DNA from: Opitutia bacterium
GTDB taxonomy: Bacteria > Verrucomicrobiota > Verrucomicrobiia > Opitutales > Opitutaceae
Direction: 5' to 3'
Assembly (NCBI GenBank): GCA_016217595.1
Contig: JACRHS010000004.1
Location: 62,001-126,000 of the forward strand
Length of the DNA stretch: 64,000 nt
Shown: piece after piece, positions 25,679 through 36,668 of the stretch
Position numbering within the stretch: the first letter of the stretch is position 1
Layout of the letters: each line of letters starts with the position of its first letter
Notes under the pieces: generated by a model
What the model was told of the DNA's origin: nothing
The model's database searches: none
Seen by the model: the letters and a program-made list of their open reading frames with translations, nothing else
Program-made: the position numbers and the translations under genes

Positions 25679-27475
25679 TTATTGTTTTTGGAACATCACG
25701 GCGTCCGCCACGGTGGTTTTTCCCGCCGTGCCCGTGATCTCCACGTAGTTGCCCGAACCCGCTGAGAGATTCTTGGTCGTGAGATAATGCCAGGTGCCAC
25801 CCTCAATCTGTTGGTTGGGCTTGTCCGCGGCGGGCACGGTGTAGGTGGAAGACCCGCCGTTGTATTTGATGGTGACCGGCACTGCGGTGGGCCGGTTCGC
25901 CGCCGCCGTCCAGCGGATATAGATCTCATAGTTGCCTGCGGTCGTGATCGTCGGAGTCCAGCGGGCGGTCGCCGTCCCGGAGGTCGTCGTTCTGAAATCC
26001 GCGCCGCAATGACCGGGGACGCTGGAATCATAGGCCCAGGTGCCGGTCGTGGTGAAGGTGCTGGCACCGTTATCGAGCAGGATCGTCGGCGTGACCGTGC
26101 CGGTCACCCACTCGAGGTTGAATTTGGCGACCGTCACCTTTGCGTTGGGCCCCTGGTTATGGTTGGCCGCCGTGCCGTCCTCCTTGGTGCCGTCACGCCC
26201 GAAGATGCAGTAGATGTTGCCGTACGAATCGCGCGCGAGGTCGGAATAGGTGGCCGAGCCGGGTTCGGTGTAGGTGGAGACGCCGGGGGCGTAGATGTCC
26301 TTGGGGCTGCCCGGCCAATTGACGCCTCCGTCCGTGCTCAACCGGAGCGCCATGTAGCGCCGGACATTGGTGCCGTTGTTGGCAGGGTTATTGGAGAACG
26401 AGTAGAGGTGCGCGGTATCGGAAAACCGCAGGAGTCCGCCATCGGTCTTCGTGGTGCCGGTGATGCCCACGGCGTTGACCCAGCCGCCCCAGGCGATCGC
26501 CGTGGGGTCGGTTGTCGACCAATTGGCGGCCGCCCGCATGCGCGGGCGGTATTCGGGGTTTGCCGTCGTCGGCCAGGTGTTGGTTTCCTTACGCGTGATC
26601 AGGAAGAAACTGCCGTCGGCGCGCTCGGCCAGGCGGGATTCGCCCGGATCAACGTCGTCCGCAGTAGTGGCCGTGATTTGCGGCACCAGCAGTGTGTCCT
26701 CAAGGGGCTCGGTGCTGACCTGCCAGCTGCCGCCGGGATTTTTGAAGAGCACGTCGATGCTCTTGAGCTTGGTCTGCGGCGTGGTTCCGGTCGTTGTTTG
26801 ATGGTGAAAAGCGAGCATCACACGTCCGCGGTGGGTCCCCTTGAGCAGCTTGATGCCATGCCCGATCGGCCCGTGTGAATTCCAACCAAAGTCCGCCACA
26901 CGACTGGCCCAAAGATTGGTGATGTCCTGTCGTGGGCCGAACGTGACGGTCCCCGCGCCGGTGCTGTCGATATTGTTGAAGACTTCCCGATAGAAGACGT
27001 CCTTGCCGCTGCCGTCCAGGCTGCCCGTGTAGAAGATATAGGTCTTCGCGCCATCGATCACCAACGCCGGGTTGGTCCAGCTTTCGCTATCCACATTCGC
27101 CGTCTCCACCCGGAAATCCTGCGTCCAGCTCTGCCCCCGGTTCCAACTCACGCGCAAGAGCAGGTGCTTGGGCCCGCCATCGGTGCTGCCGTAGAGGGCG
27201 ATGTGCGCCGCCGTGCCTTGGTTGAAGCGGCCTTCGCACGCGACCAGCACATGGTCGCGCCAGTCCACGCCGATCGCATAGACAAAATGGGGTTCGATGC
27301 CGGGGGAGGTGCCGGCGCCCAGGTCGCTGTTGGCCGGCGTCCATACATCGTAAAGTTGGAAGAAGGGCGAGGCCAACGCAGCCGGACCGGTCAAACTACC
27401 GATCAACAGACCCAAAGTTATTAATACAACGGATCGCCGAAACGATCCGGGCGGACACGAGGAGTTTTTTTTCAT
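25679..27475 (-). CDS. Secreted sialidase-like (BNR repeat) protein with golvesin-like C-terminal domain
   Basis: 598 aa. Signal peptide with Lys2/Lys3, hydrophobic VVLITLGLLIGSL and cleavage near AALA-S. The catalytic-like propeller has VLVACEGRF (cf. LLAFAEGR of sialidases) and Asp-boxes SWNRGQSW and STDGGVNW. The C-terminal 130 residues (from about 465: ILLDNGASTFT, TAGNYEIYIRWTA, YLTTKNLSAGSGNYVEI) look like the golvesin/xanthan-lyase beta-sandwich that binds sugars. The protein would trim terminal sugars from host or algal glycans outside the cell. ATG 27475 follows a TTACTCCCC tract, not a Shine-Dalgarno. Substrate and the arginine triad are not established. Confidence 0.8.
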   Translation of the reverse strand: MKKNSSCPPGSFRRSVVLITLGLLIGSLTGPAALASPFFQLYDVWTPANSDLGAGTSPGIEPHFVYAIGVDWRDHVLVACEGRFNQGTAAHIALYGSTDGGPKHLLLRVSWNRGQSWTQDFRVETANVDSESWTNPALVIDGAKTYIFYTGSLDGSGKDVFYREVFNNIDSTGAGTVTFGPRQDITNLWASRVADFGWNSHGPIGHGIKLLKGTHRGRVMLAFHHQTTTGTTPQTKLKSIDVLFKNPGGSWQVSTEPLEDTLLVPQITATTADDVDPGESRLAERADGSFFLITRKETNTWPTTANPEYRPRMRAAANWSTTDPTAIAWGGWVNAVGITGTTKTDGGLLRFSDTAHLYSFSNNPANNGTNVRRYMALRLSTDGGVNWPGSPKDIYAPGVSTYTEPGSATYSDLARDSYGNIYCIFGRDGTKEDGTAANHNQGPNAKVTVAKFNLEWVTGTVTPTILLDNGASTFTTTGTWAYDSSVPGHCGADFRTTTSGTATARWTPTITTAGNYEIYIRWTAAANRPTAVPVTIKYNGGSSTYTVPAADKPNQQIEGGTWHYLTTKNLSAGSGNYVEITGTAGKTTVADAVMFQKQ

Positions 27476-27981
27476 GGGGAGTAAGAGTTGCGAGGGGTTG
27501 ATTCGCGCTAAGCGTGATCTTCGTCGGGCGCGCGTAACACGGAAGCCCTCCCTGCTGGTCTCTCTCGGTAACCAACTGGAAAAATCGGACGCAGCGAAGT
27601 CCCCATTTAACTGCTGGTTCGCCATGCCCATAGCAGGGCAGGCTTCAATTCTTGCTGTTGACAGCGGCAACGCGAATTGGGCTACGAACGGCCAAGCCGG
27701 GTCTCGTCACCTCAGCCGCTACGGGGAGCATCGCACCGCGCCATTTCGTGGTTTTCGTGGTTTCAACCCATCTTTTTGGCCAGAGCGGACAGCCTCCTCA
27801 TATCGGCCGCTCCCGCGCGCCGCCGCCGCCTCATCGCCCGCACCGTCAGGACCTTTTCGGTTCGCATGAGCGAACGCTCCGGGCCGCCCCCGCCCCCACC
27901 CGCCTGGAATTTCCTGAAATGAAGGCTGGAAGCCGCCGCGACATTCCTTTGATTGTCTCCCTTCCCGCTATTTCATCCTTC
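27476..27981. other. Intergenic region before guaA
   Basis: 506 bases. It contains the shared upstream region of the minus-strand sialidase-like gene and plus-strand guaA, and a short repetitive-looking stretch at 27741-27767 (TTTCGTGGTTTTCGTGGTTTC). The long frame running into guaA from 27652 is not family sequence. I see no purine riboswitch. Confidence 0.45.
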
Positions 27982-29520
<1,539 letters not shown>

Positions 29521-29685
29521 CCGTAGCTTCGTGGCAGAGGCGTCACCCATGCCACTCCAACCCCTGACTTCACTTTCAGTTGCCCCGGGGCGGCCCGCGC
29601 ACCGATGCATTTCCCTCGTTGACAGTCCCGACCGGCGGCGATTCGTTTCCGTCGGCGGATACGCGCTCCACCCTTCGGATTAACA

Positions 29686-30702
29686 ATGGCATCCAACCTG
29701 CTCGGCTACTTCTCGAACGACATCGGCATCGACCTCGGCACGGCCAACACGCTCGTCTACGTGAAAGACAAAGGCATCGTGCTGCGCGAGCCCTCGGTGG
29801 TGGCCATCGACACCAGCTCCCGCAAGGTGCGCGCCGTGGGCGAGGAGGCCAAGCGCATGCTCGGCCGCACTCCCGGCAACATCACCGCCATCCGCCCGAT
29901 GAAAGACGGCGTCATCGCCGACTTCGACGTCACCGAGGCGATGCTCCGCTATTTCATCCGCAAGGTCAGCAACAGCGCGTTCCGCGTGAATCCGCGCGTC
30001 GTCATCGCGATTCCCAGCGGCATCACCGAAGTTGAGAAACGCGCCGTGAAAGACTCCGCGCTCCACGCCGGCGCGCGCGACGTCATCACCATCCCCGAAC
30101 CCATGGCCGCCGCCATCGGCGTGGGCCTGCCGATCGAGGATCCCGCCGCCAACATGATCGTCGACATCGGCGGCGGCACCACCGAGATCGCCATCATTTC
30201 GCTTTCCGGCATCGTCTTCAGCAAATCGATCCGCGTCGCCGGCGACGAACTCGACGCCGCCATCATCAACTACATGAAGCGGGCCTACAACCTGCTCATC
30301 GGCGAGCGCACGGCGGAAGAAATCAAATTCCGCGTCGGCTCGGCCTATCCGCTCGAAGAGGAGATTTCGATGGAGGTGAAGGGCCGCGACTCCGTGGCCG
30401 GCCTGCCCAAGACCATTCACATCACCTCGCAGGAAATCCGCGAAGCGTTGAGCGACACCATCGCCGCGATCGTCGACGCCGTGCGTGTGACGCTCGAGCG
30501 CTGCCCGCCCGAGCTCTCCGCCGATCTCGTCGATCGCGGTTTCGTGATGGCCGGCGGCGGCGCGCTGATCCGCGGCATCGACCGCCTGCTAAGTGAGAAG
30601 ACCGGCCTGCCCGTCGTGGTGTCAGACGATCCGCTCTCCGCCGTGGCCAACGGCACCGGCGCCGTGCTCAACGACCTCAACTGGGTGATGCAGAACTTGT
30701 GA
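29686..30702 (+). CDS. mreB: Rod shape-determining protein MreB
   Basis: Actin-like filament protein that positions the lateral wall synthesis machinery under the inner membrane. 338 aa. Nucleotide-binding motifs: DIGIDLGTANTLVYV (phosphate 1), VDIGGGTTEIAIISL (phosphate 2), VMAGGGALIRGIDRL (adenosine), and the connecting EPMAAAIG. The N-terminus (ASNLLGYFSNDIG) can provide the short membrane-binding helix. It is first of mreB-mreC-mreD-mrdA. Confidence 0.97.
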   Translation: MASNLLGYFSNDIGIDLGTANTLVYVKDKGIVLREPSVVAIDTSSRKVRAVGEEAKRMLGRTPGNITAIRPMKDGVIADFDVTEAMLRYFIRKVSNSAFRVNPRVVIAIPSGITEVEKRAVKDSALHAGARDVITIPEPMAAAIGVGLPIEDPAANMIVDIGGGTTEIAIISLSGIVFSKSIRVAGDELDAAIINYMKRAYNLLIGERTAEEIKFRVGSAYPLEEEISMEVKGRDSVAGLPKTIHITSQEIREALSDTIAAIVDAVRVTLERCPPELSADLVDRGFVMAGGGALIRGIDRLLSEKTGLPVVVSDDPLSAVANGTGAVLNDLNWVMQNL

Positions 30703-30793
30703 GCGGACGCCCGCTGGCACCGGCGGCTTCCCGCCGCGCCGACAGGTCCAAGCCAACGGGCGGCCCGAAATCGCCGTCATAGGATCCGCCGCC

Positions 30794-31624
30794 GTGTCTC
30801 TCCGCCGTTTCGACCAAGCCAAGCCGTTTGTCACTCTCGGCATCATTGTCGCGGTGTGGCTGGTGTTGCCCGCGGTGTTTAAAAGTTTCGTGCGCGTGAG
30901 CTTCTTCGAGCTGGAGGCGCCGGTCGAGGTCGCCACTTCTTACGCCCGCGATTTGCAGGAATATTGGGCGCTGCGCATGCACTCAAACGAGGCGCTGGTC
31001 GAGGCCGGCCGCGATCTCGCCCGCCTCAACGCCGCCTACGAGTTGCGCATCCAGGAAAACACCGCCCTGCGCGGCGAGATCGAGCGGCTCGACGCCCTGA
31101 TGCGTCTGCCGACGTTCATCGATTATCGCTCGGAACCCGCGCGCGTGGTCCGCCGCGATTTTTCCGGCTGGTGGCAGCGGTTGATCATCCGCAAGGGCCA
31201 GAATTTCCGCATCACGGTGGGCGCGCCGGTCGTGTTTACCGGCGGAGTCGTCGGCCGGATCACCGAGGTGCGCGCCACGACCGCGGTGGTCGAGCTGATC
31301 AGCAGCCAGAACGTGCGTCTCGCCGCCGTCATCGAGGGCGACACACGCCCGATCAGCTTTCAGGGCGGACTCAACACGTCGTTTGCGCCGCCCAAGGGCG
31401 TGGTGGAGTTCATGCCGCTCGACATCTTCGCGCGCCCCAACGCCCGCAAGCGTCTCGTCACCTCCGGACTCGGCGGGGTGTTTCCGCCGGGCCTGACCCT
31501 CGGCTACGTCACGCACTCCGAACTCGGCGCCGACGGCCTCTACCAGACCGGCGTGGTCGAGCTCGATCCGCGCCTCTCCTCGCTCACCGAGGTCACGGTG
31601 CTCGTGCCGCTCAACCCGGACTGA
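30794..31624 (+). CDS. mreC: Rod shape-determining protein MreC
   Basis: 276 aa from GTG 30794. One N-terminal membrane helix (about 16-36), a periplasmic coiled coil (about 65-100, RDLARLNAAYELRIQENTAL), then two beta-barrel lobes (VVRRDFSGWWQRLIIRKG, GAPVVFTGGVVGRITEV, VTSGLGGVFPPGLTLGYV). MreC links cytoplasmic MreB to PBP2 in the periplasm. The GGVFPPGL motif is typical. It lies between mreB (91-base gap) and mreD (21-base gap). Confidence 0.94.
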   Translation: MSLRRFDQAKPFVTLGIIVAVWLVLPAVFKSFVRVSFFELEAPVEVATSYARDLQEYWALRMHSNEALVEAGRDLARLNAAYELRIQENTALRGEIERLDALMRLPTFIDYRSEPARVVRRDFSGWWQRLIIRKGQNFRITVGAPVVFTGGVVGRITEVRATTAVVELISSQNVRLAAVIEGDTRPISFQGGLNTSFAPPKGVVEFMPLDIFARPNARKRLVTSGLGGVFPPGLTLGYVTHSELGADGLYQTGVVELDPRLSSLTEVTVLVPLNPD

Positions 31625-31645
31625 CCGTCGCGAAAACTCACCGCC

Positions 31646-32170
31646 GTGCGCCGTCTCCTCGCCCTTTTTCTGACTTCCGTCCTGCTGTGCTGGCTGGTCG
31701 GCCTGACCAACCACCACCTGAGCGGCTGGCACGTTTATCTCTACCTCGGCGGCGGATTCGTGACGTATGCCGCGCTCAATCTGCCGCTGCGCCCGGGGCT
31801 CGATGCGGTGTTGCTCGCCGGCCTGCTCTGCGACGCCACCACGCCCGGCCCCTTCGGCTTGCAGGCGCTGTGCTTCGGTCTGGCGCATTGCTTTCTGTTC
31901 AACCTGCGCAACCGCCTCGATCGCGATGCGCCCGCGATGCAGGTGGTGGTGACACTCCTCGCCAACCTCGGCATCTTCCTCGCCGTTTCGCTCGCGCACA
32001 GCCGCGGGCTGCCCGATCTCGGCGCCACCTGGGGCCGGCTGCTCTGGGATCTGCTCTGGTCGCAAGTGGCCCTGATCGTCATCACTCCCTGGTTCTTCGC
32101 GCTGCAACGCCGCGCGCTGGAACTCGCCGACCCGGTCACCACCGCGTGGGAACGGCGGCATCACGATTGA
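31646..32170 (+). CDS. mreD: Rod shape-determining protein MreD
   Basis: 174 aa, GTG start, five predicted membrane helices. Sequence is poorly conserved across the family, but the position between mreC and the PBP2 gene and the size and hydrophobicity identify it. Inner-membrane partner of MreC. Confidence 0.85.
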   Translation: MRRLLALFLTSVLLCWLVGLTNHHLSGWHVYLYLGGGFVTYAALNLPLRPGLDAVLLAGLLCDATTPGPFGLQALCFGLAHCFLFNLRNRLDRDAPAMQVVVTLLANLGIFLAVSLAHSRGLPDLGATWGRLLWDLLWSQVALIVITPWFFALQRRALELADPVTTAWERRHHD

Positions 32171-32186
32171 GCCGGCCCCGCCCGCC

Positions 32187-34166
32187 ATGTCGTTCCAAGA
32201 TTCGCAACGCACCGCCCGCTCGGGCAGCATGGTGGAAGCGCACACGACGTTTCAGCCGCGGGTGTTCTTTTTTCATTTTGTGATCGCGGTGCTGCTGCTC
32301 GTGCTGATCGCGGGCTTCGCCTACCAGCAGCTGACCAAGACCAGTCTCTACCACGAGGCGGAGCGCGTGCAGAGCCAGCGTCGCATCCTCGTGCCCGGGC
32401 CGCGCGGCAACATCTACGACCGCGAGGGCCGCACCCTCGTGGGCAACCGCGGCCGCCTCTCCGTCATCCTCAACCTCGACGAACTGCGCGCCGAGTTTCG
32501 CCGCGAATATCTCCAGATCCGGAAAAATTACCGCGACGCGCGCGACGCCGACAAACCCGACATGCCGAGCTCCGCGCAGATGTGGCGCATCGCCCGCGCC
32601 GCGGTGGTCCAGCGCTATCTCGACCAGGTCAACGCCATCATCGGCCGCGAAGTCCGCGTGGACCGGGCGCATCTGCACCGCAGCTTCAGCCAGGAGCGGC
32701 TGTTGCCCTACACGCTGATCGAGGATCTCGCGCCGCAGGAATACGCCCAGCTCATCGAGCGGCTGCCGGTGCGTTCGCCCTTGCAGGTTTTCTCCACCAA
32801 CACCCGCGAGTATCCCTACGGCTCGGCGGCGGCGCACACCATCGGCTACGTGCGCATCGATTCCGACCCCGAGACCGACGAGGCGACGGACGACGGACTC
32901 ACCACGTTCAAGATGAAGGGCTCGATCGGCGTCAACGGACTGGAAAAACAGTTCGATCACATCCTCCAGGGCGAGCCCGGCACGAGTGTGTTTCGCGTCG
33001 ATCCCGACGGCTACCGCATCAATCCGCCGCTCGAAAAACGCCTTCCCCGGCAGGGCAACAAAATCGTTACCTCGCTCGACATCGACCTCCAGCTCGCCGC
33101 CGAGAAGTGCATGGAGGTCGAAATCCAAAACCCCGGTGCCGCCGTCGCCATCGACGTGCGCACCGGCGAGGTGCTCGTGCTCGCCAGCAAGCCCGACTAC
33201 AACCTCAACGATTTTGTGCCGCGCATCAGCGCCAGCACCGTCGCCGACCTCAACGCGCGCCGCGCCTGGAGCAACCTCGCCCTCAACGGCGTTTTTCCGC
33301 CCGGCTCCACCTTCAAGCTCATCACCGCCATCGCCGGCCTGCGCGCCGGCGTGCTCACGCCCGAATCCGTTTACACCACCGACAACGTCTACCGCGTCGG
33401 CAAGCACCCGTTCCGCGATCACCGCGGCTGCGTCAGCGGCGACATCGATTTCTATCTCGCGGTCGAGAACAGCGTAAACACGTACTTTATCCATTACGGT
33501 CTCCTGCTTGGCCCCGAACGCATCGCCGCCGAGGCGCGGAGGTTTCATCTCCATGAGCCCACCGGCATCGAACTGCCCTCGGAGGTGACCCGCATGATCG
33601 TGCCCGACCCCGCGTGGAAAAAGAAAACCAAGGGCGAAAGCTGGTTCGATGGCGACACCGCCAACCTGTCCTTCGGCCAGGGTTACGTCGAAGTCACGCC
33701 GCTCCAGATGGCCTGTTTCATGGCGTCGCTCGCCCGCGGCGAGACGCACACCCGACCCACCCTGATCCACGAGGAGAACCGGCCGCCGCAGCGCAGCGCG
33801 CCCATCGGCCTCTCCGCCGAAAATTACCGCGCGCTTATCGACGGCATGGAACTCGTGGTCACGGGTCAACATGGCTCCGCGCGGGGCCCCGGCAACGTGC
33901 GCGGCCTGCGGGTCGCCGGCAAAACCGGCACCGCCCAACGCGAAGTGCAGGGCGGCAAAATTGAGCTGGCGTGGTTCGTCGGCTTTGCCCCGGTCGAGCA
34001 ACCCGAAATCGCGTTCGCCGTCCTCATCCTCGGCGACACGCCCGACGAGAGCTATAGCGGCGGGCGTTATGCCGCGCCGGTGGCGAGGGCGATTCTCACC
34101 AAGTGGCTCGAAAAAAAGCAGCGCGGCCCCGCCACGCCGCCGGTCCAGTTTAACCTCCGCCGTTAA
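32187..34166 (+). CDS. mrdA: Penicillin-binding protein 2 (elongasome transpeptidase)
   Basis: 659 aa. One membrane helix at about 27-49, a pedestal domain (IYDREGRTLVGNRGRLSVI, FSTNTREYPYGSAAAHTIGYV), and the transpeptidase with catalytic Ser374 in PPGSTFKLIT, SVN at 429-431 (VENSVNTYF) and KTG at 579 (VAGKTGTAQ). It cross-links new peptidoglycan in the side wall with MreBCD and RodA. rodA itself does not follow; the next gene is an oppositely oriented MATE pump whose stop overlaps this stop by four bases. Confidence 0.96.
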   Translation: MSFQDSQRTARSGSMVEAHTTFQPRVFFFHFVIAVLLLVLIAGFAYQQLTKTSLYHEAERVQSQRRILVPGPRGNIYDREGRTLVGNRGRLSVILNLDELRAEFRREYLQIRKNYRDARDADKPDMPSSAQMWRIARAAVVQRYLDQVNAIIGREVRVDRAHLHRSFSQERLLPYTLIEDLAPQEYAQLIERLPVRSPLQVFSTNTREYPYGSAAAHTIGYVRIDSDPETDEATDDGLTTFKMKGSIGVNGLEKQFDHILQGEPGTSVFRVDPDGYRINPPLEKRLPRQGNKIVTSLDIDLQLAAEKCMEVEIQNPGAAVAIDVRTGEVLVLASKPDYNLNDFVPRISASTVADLNARRAWSNLALNGVFPPGSTFKLITAIAGLRAGVLTPESVYTTDNVYRVGKHPFRDHRGCVSGDIDFYLAVENSVNTYFIHYGLLLGPERIAAEARRFHLHEPTGIELPSEVTRMIVPDPAWKKKTKGESWFDGDTANLSFGQGYVEVTPLQMACFMASLARGETHTRPTLIHEENRPPQRSAPIGLSAENYRALIDGMELVVTGQHGSARGPGNVRGLRVAGKTGTAQREVQGGKIELAWFVGFAPVEQPEIAFAVLILGDTPDESYSGGRYAAPVARAILTKWLEKKQRGPATPPVQFNLRR

Positions 34167-35527
34167 CGCGCCGCCGAGTTCCGCGTGAGGCGCGCAAACC
34201 GCCACGCGAGAAACACCGCCGCCACCGACAACCCGGCGGCCAGCGCCACCCAGATGCCCAGCGGACTCGTCGCGCGCACGCCGAACCAGTACCCGCCCGG
34301 AATCGCGATCACCCAGTAGGCGACAAACGTGATCACCGCCGGCAGTCGCACATCGCTCAACCCGCGCAAAATTCCCGCCCCGACCACCTGCCAGCCATCG
34401 CAGAGTTGAAACAACGCCGCGACGATCAGCAGGCGCGCGGCCAGTGCGATCACCGCCGCGTCCGTGACAAACAGCCCCGCAATCGCCTCGCCGCCGAACG
34501 CCAGCAGCACGGCAAATCCGCCCATCACCACGCCCGACAACCCGAGCGCGCCAAACCCGATGGGGCGCAGTCGCTCCCGCCGCCCTTCGCCCAGAGCGTT
34601 GCCGAGGCGGATGCTCGCCGCGCTCGCCAGTCCGAGCGGAAACATGAACGTCGTGCTCGCGCAGGTGAGAGCGATCTGGTGCGCCGCCAGAGCCGTGGCG
34701 CCGAGCCAGCCCATCATCACCGCTGCGCCGCTGAACGCGCCCACTTCAAAGAGCAATTGCCCCGCCGCCGGCAGACCGAGCCGCGCGATCTCGCGCAGAC
34801 GTTCTGCCTCCAACGCAGCGCGCAAACGTGTCGGCCAGCCCACCTCGTCCACCGTGCGTCGCTCCGCGCGGGCCGTCCGCTCGGCCTGTCGCCGCAGCCA
34901 GATCCAGAGCGCCACCACCACGGCCACGCGCGAGACCAGCGTCGCCCAGCCCGAGCCGGTCAGTCCGAACGCCGGCACGCCGAGATGGCCGTAGATCAGC
35001 ACCCAGTTGAGCGCCGCATTCAGCGCGACGCCCGCCAGCATGATTGCCATCGGCAGCCACGGCCGGCCGAGCGATTCCGCGTATTGCCGCAGCACCTGGA
35101 AAAGAAACGCCGGCACAATAGATACCGCGATGATCACGAAAAACGGCCTGGCCATCGCCACGACCTCCGCGGGCTGGCCCAGGTGCTGCAACTGCGTCGC
35201 GAGCGCCACCATCACTGCCGCGCAGACCACTCCTGCGCCCAACGCCACTGCCAGGCCATGGCGCAGCCACGCCCCGCACTCCCGCGGCTGCCCGGCGCCG
35301 TACGCCCGGGAAAACAAGACGGCGATGGGCAGCAACAGTCCCAGCCCGGCGATGAAAAAGAAATTGAACACGCTGCCGGCAAAAGCCGACGCCGCCAGCG
35401 GCACGGTGCCCACGCGCCCAACCATCACGCTATCGAGCACGTTCATCAGCATCTGGCTCACCGAGCCGAGGATGATCGGCACGGCGAGCACAAGCGTGGC
35501 ACGTGTTTCGCGAAGAAGGTTGGGCAT
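34163..35527 (-). CDS. MATE family multidrug/sodium efflux transporter
   Basis: 454 aa, twelve predicted membrane helices in two repeats of about 220 residues (N-half AVPIILGSVSQMLMNVLDSVMVGRVG; C-half LGLPAAGQLLFEVGAF). The pattern LFVTDAAV and QLCDGWQVVGAGILRGLSDVRLP is typical of NorM/DinF-type MATE. It exports cationic drugs or metabolites against Na+ or H+. ATG 35527 is preferred to the GTG 21 bases upstream. It is convergent with and overlaps the PBP2 gene by four bases. Confidence 0.93.
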   Translation of the reverse strand: MPNLLRETRATLVLAVPIILGSVSQMLMNVLDSVMVGRVGTVPLAASAFAGSVFNFFFIAGLGLLLPIAVLFSRAYGAGQPRECGAWLRHGLAVALGAGVVCAAVMVALATQLQHLGQPAEVVAMARPFFVIIAVSIVPAFLFQVLRQYAESLGRPWLPMAIMLAGVALNAALNWVLIYGHLGVPAFGLTGSGWATLVSRVAVVVALWIWLRRQAERTARAERRTVDEVGWPTRLRAALEAERLREIARLGLPAAGQLLFEVGAFSGAAVMMGWLGATALAAHQIALTCASTTFMFPLGLASAASIRLGNALGEGRRERLRPIGFGALGLSGVVMGGFAVLLAFGGEAIAGLFVTDAAVIALAARLLIVAALFQLCDGWQVVGAGILRGLSDVRLPAVITFVAYWVIAIPGGYWFGVRATSPLGIWVALAAGLSVAAVFLAWRFARLTRNSAAR

Positions 35528-35586
35528 GGCGGTGTCACAGATGAACACGGTACATCGCCAAAGACACCGCGAAAAATTCGGGCAAC

Positions 35587-35615
35587 AAAAAGGCGGAGCC
35601 CGTTACGGCTCCGCC
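35587..35615 (-). terminator. Intrinsic terminator of the LpoB-type lipoprotein cluster
   Basis: Stem GGCGGAGCC/GGCTCCGCC around CGTTAC, followed on the minus strand by TTTTTGTTG. It lies 28 bases past the stop of the last cluster gene (35644) and separates the cluster from the MATE gene. Confidence 0.85.
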
Positions 35616-35643
35616 GAAATTCAAAGTCACTTGAACGCCGGGC

Positions 35644-36636
35644 TTACTTGGCGCTGGTCAGCATGTCTTCCATCAGCGCGAGCGCGGTGGCTTCGGTGAT
35701 GTCGCGCACGTCGAAGGTGCGGGCGATGCGGCTGGCCTGGGCGTCCTTGCCGAGCACGTCGCTCGCGGCGGCCTGACCGAGAATCACGGCATCTTTCAAC
35801 CGGATCGCCGTCGCCTGAATGTCGGGCACCGTCAGCGTCTGGTCGCCCGAGACGGCCGGCACGGTGAGATTGCGGCTGGAGATCAAAATTTCGAGCACCA
35901 CATCGGCCACTTGCCCGAGCGCGGCGCGGTCCTTGGCGGCCTGATCGCTCGTGCCGGCGAGATCGGCCAGCGATTTATCGCCAATCATGTCGGCGGCGAC
36001 GCGCTGGTCGGTCAACGTGGCGCCCGCAGCCCGGAAGGCGCGGCCAAAGAGGCGCTCGACTTCGCGCACAGTCTGGCGGTCGGCCAGCGTGGGCTTGGCG
36101 GCCTCTTGGATCGTGTAGGTGTTCTGACCGGACGTGGTGACCTTGTCGGTCGAAGCGGTGCCCGAACCGCGCGGTCCGTGCATACGTTCGCCGCCACTCG
36201 CGCCACCGACATTGACGGTGACTTGTGTCTGCGGCGTGCCGGCCGTGGCGGGCGCAGCCGGAGCATCGGCGCGCTCCATCTGGCGTTTCGCGTCCGTCTT
36301 GGTGCGCTCGTAACGTTCGGTGCGGCCGGTGAGTTTCAAACCGGACGTCGTATCGACGAGCTCGCGGTTCACGTACACCAGCAGGCGCGGGTTGCCGAGT
36401 TTGCCGTACGCGGCGGAAAATTTTTCCACGAGCGCGCGGGCCTGATCGGCAGGCACCACGGTGGCGCTGCTCGGGCCGTACACGCGTTGGTTTTCCGCGC
36501 GGGGCGGCATCTCCGGCGCGGCGGGCGCCTGCATCACCGGCGGCGGCGGTTCCGGCGCTTTGTCGGAACTCTGGGCGTGCAGCCCCAGGAGCAGGAGCGG
36601 AAACGAGGACGCGAGGGAAAGAAGACGGGAGTTCAT
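35644..36636 (-). CDS. Uncharacterised exported protein of the LpoB cluster
   Basis: 330 aa, not a family I can name. Signal peptide (SFPLLLLGLHAQ-S). Then a Pro-rich stretch (residues 25-45), a segment with a LpoB/CsgG-like feel (PADQARALVEKFSAAYGKLGNPRLLVYVNREL), a low-complexity Ala/Gly/Thr linker, and a C-terminal half (TLADRQTVREVERLFGRAF, TVPDIQATAIRLKDA, ASDVLGKDAQASRIARTF) with the RLKDAVILGQA pattern reminiscent of assembly-associated CsgG-like domains. It is the last gene of lpoB-COG3014-ycfL-this, 32 bases after the YcfL-like gene, and is closed by a terminator. It may assist penicillin-binding protein activation; this is context inference. Confidence 0.7.
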   Translation of the reverse strand: MNSRLLSLASSFPLLLLGLHAQSSDKAPEPPPPVMQAPAAPEMPPRAENQRVYGPSSATVVPADQARALVEKFSAAYGKLGNPRLLVYVNRELVDTTSGLKLTGRTERYERTKTDAKRQMERADAPAAPATAGTPQTQVTVNVGGASGGERMHGPRGSGTASTDKVTTSGQNTYTIQEAAKPTLADRQTVREVERLFGRAFRAAGATLTDQRVAADMIGDKSLADLAGTSDQAAKDRAALGQVADVVLEILISSRNLTVPAVSGDQTLTVPDIQATAIRLKDAVILGQAAASDVLGKDAQASRIARTFDVRDITEATALALMEDMLTSAK

Positions 36637-36668
36637 GGCGGTGGCGACAGGAGTTCGGCAGAGCGGGT

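Noticed and set aside
27476..27981. Purine riboswitch before guaA
   Set aside because: I found no conserved three-way junction sequence; the leader looks unstructured and C/T-rich.
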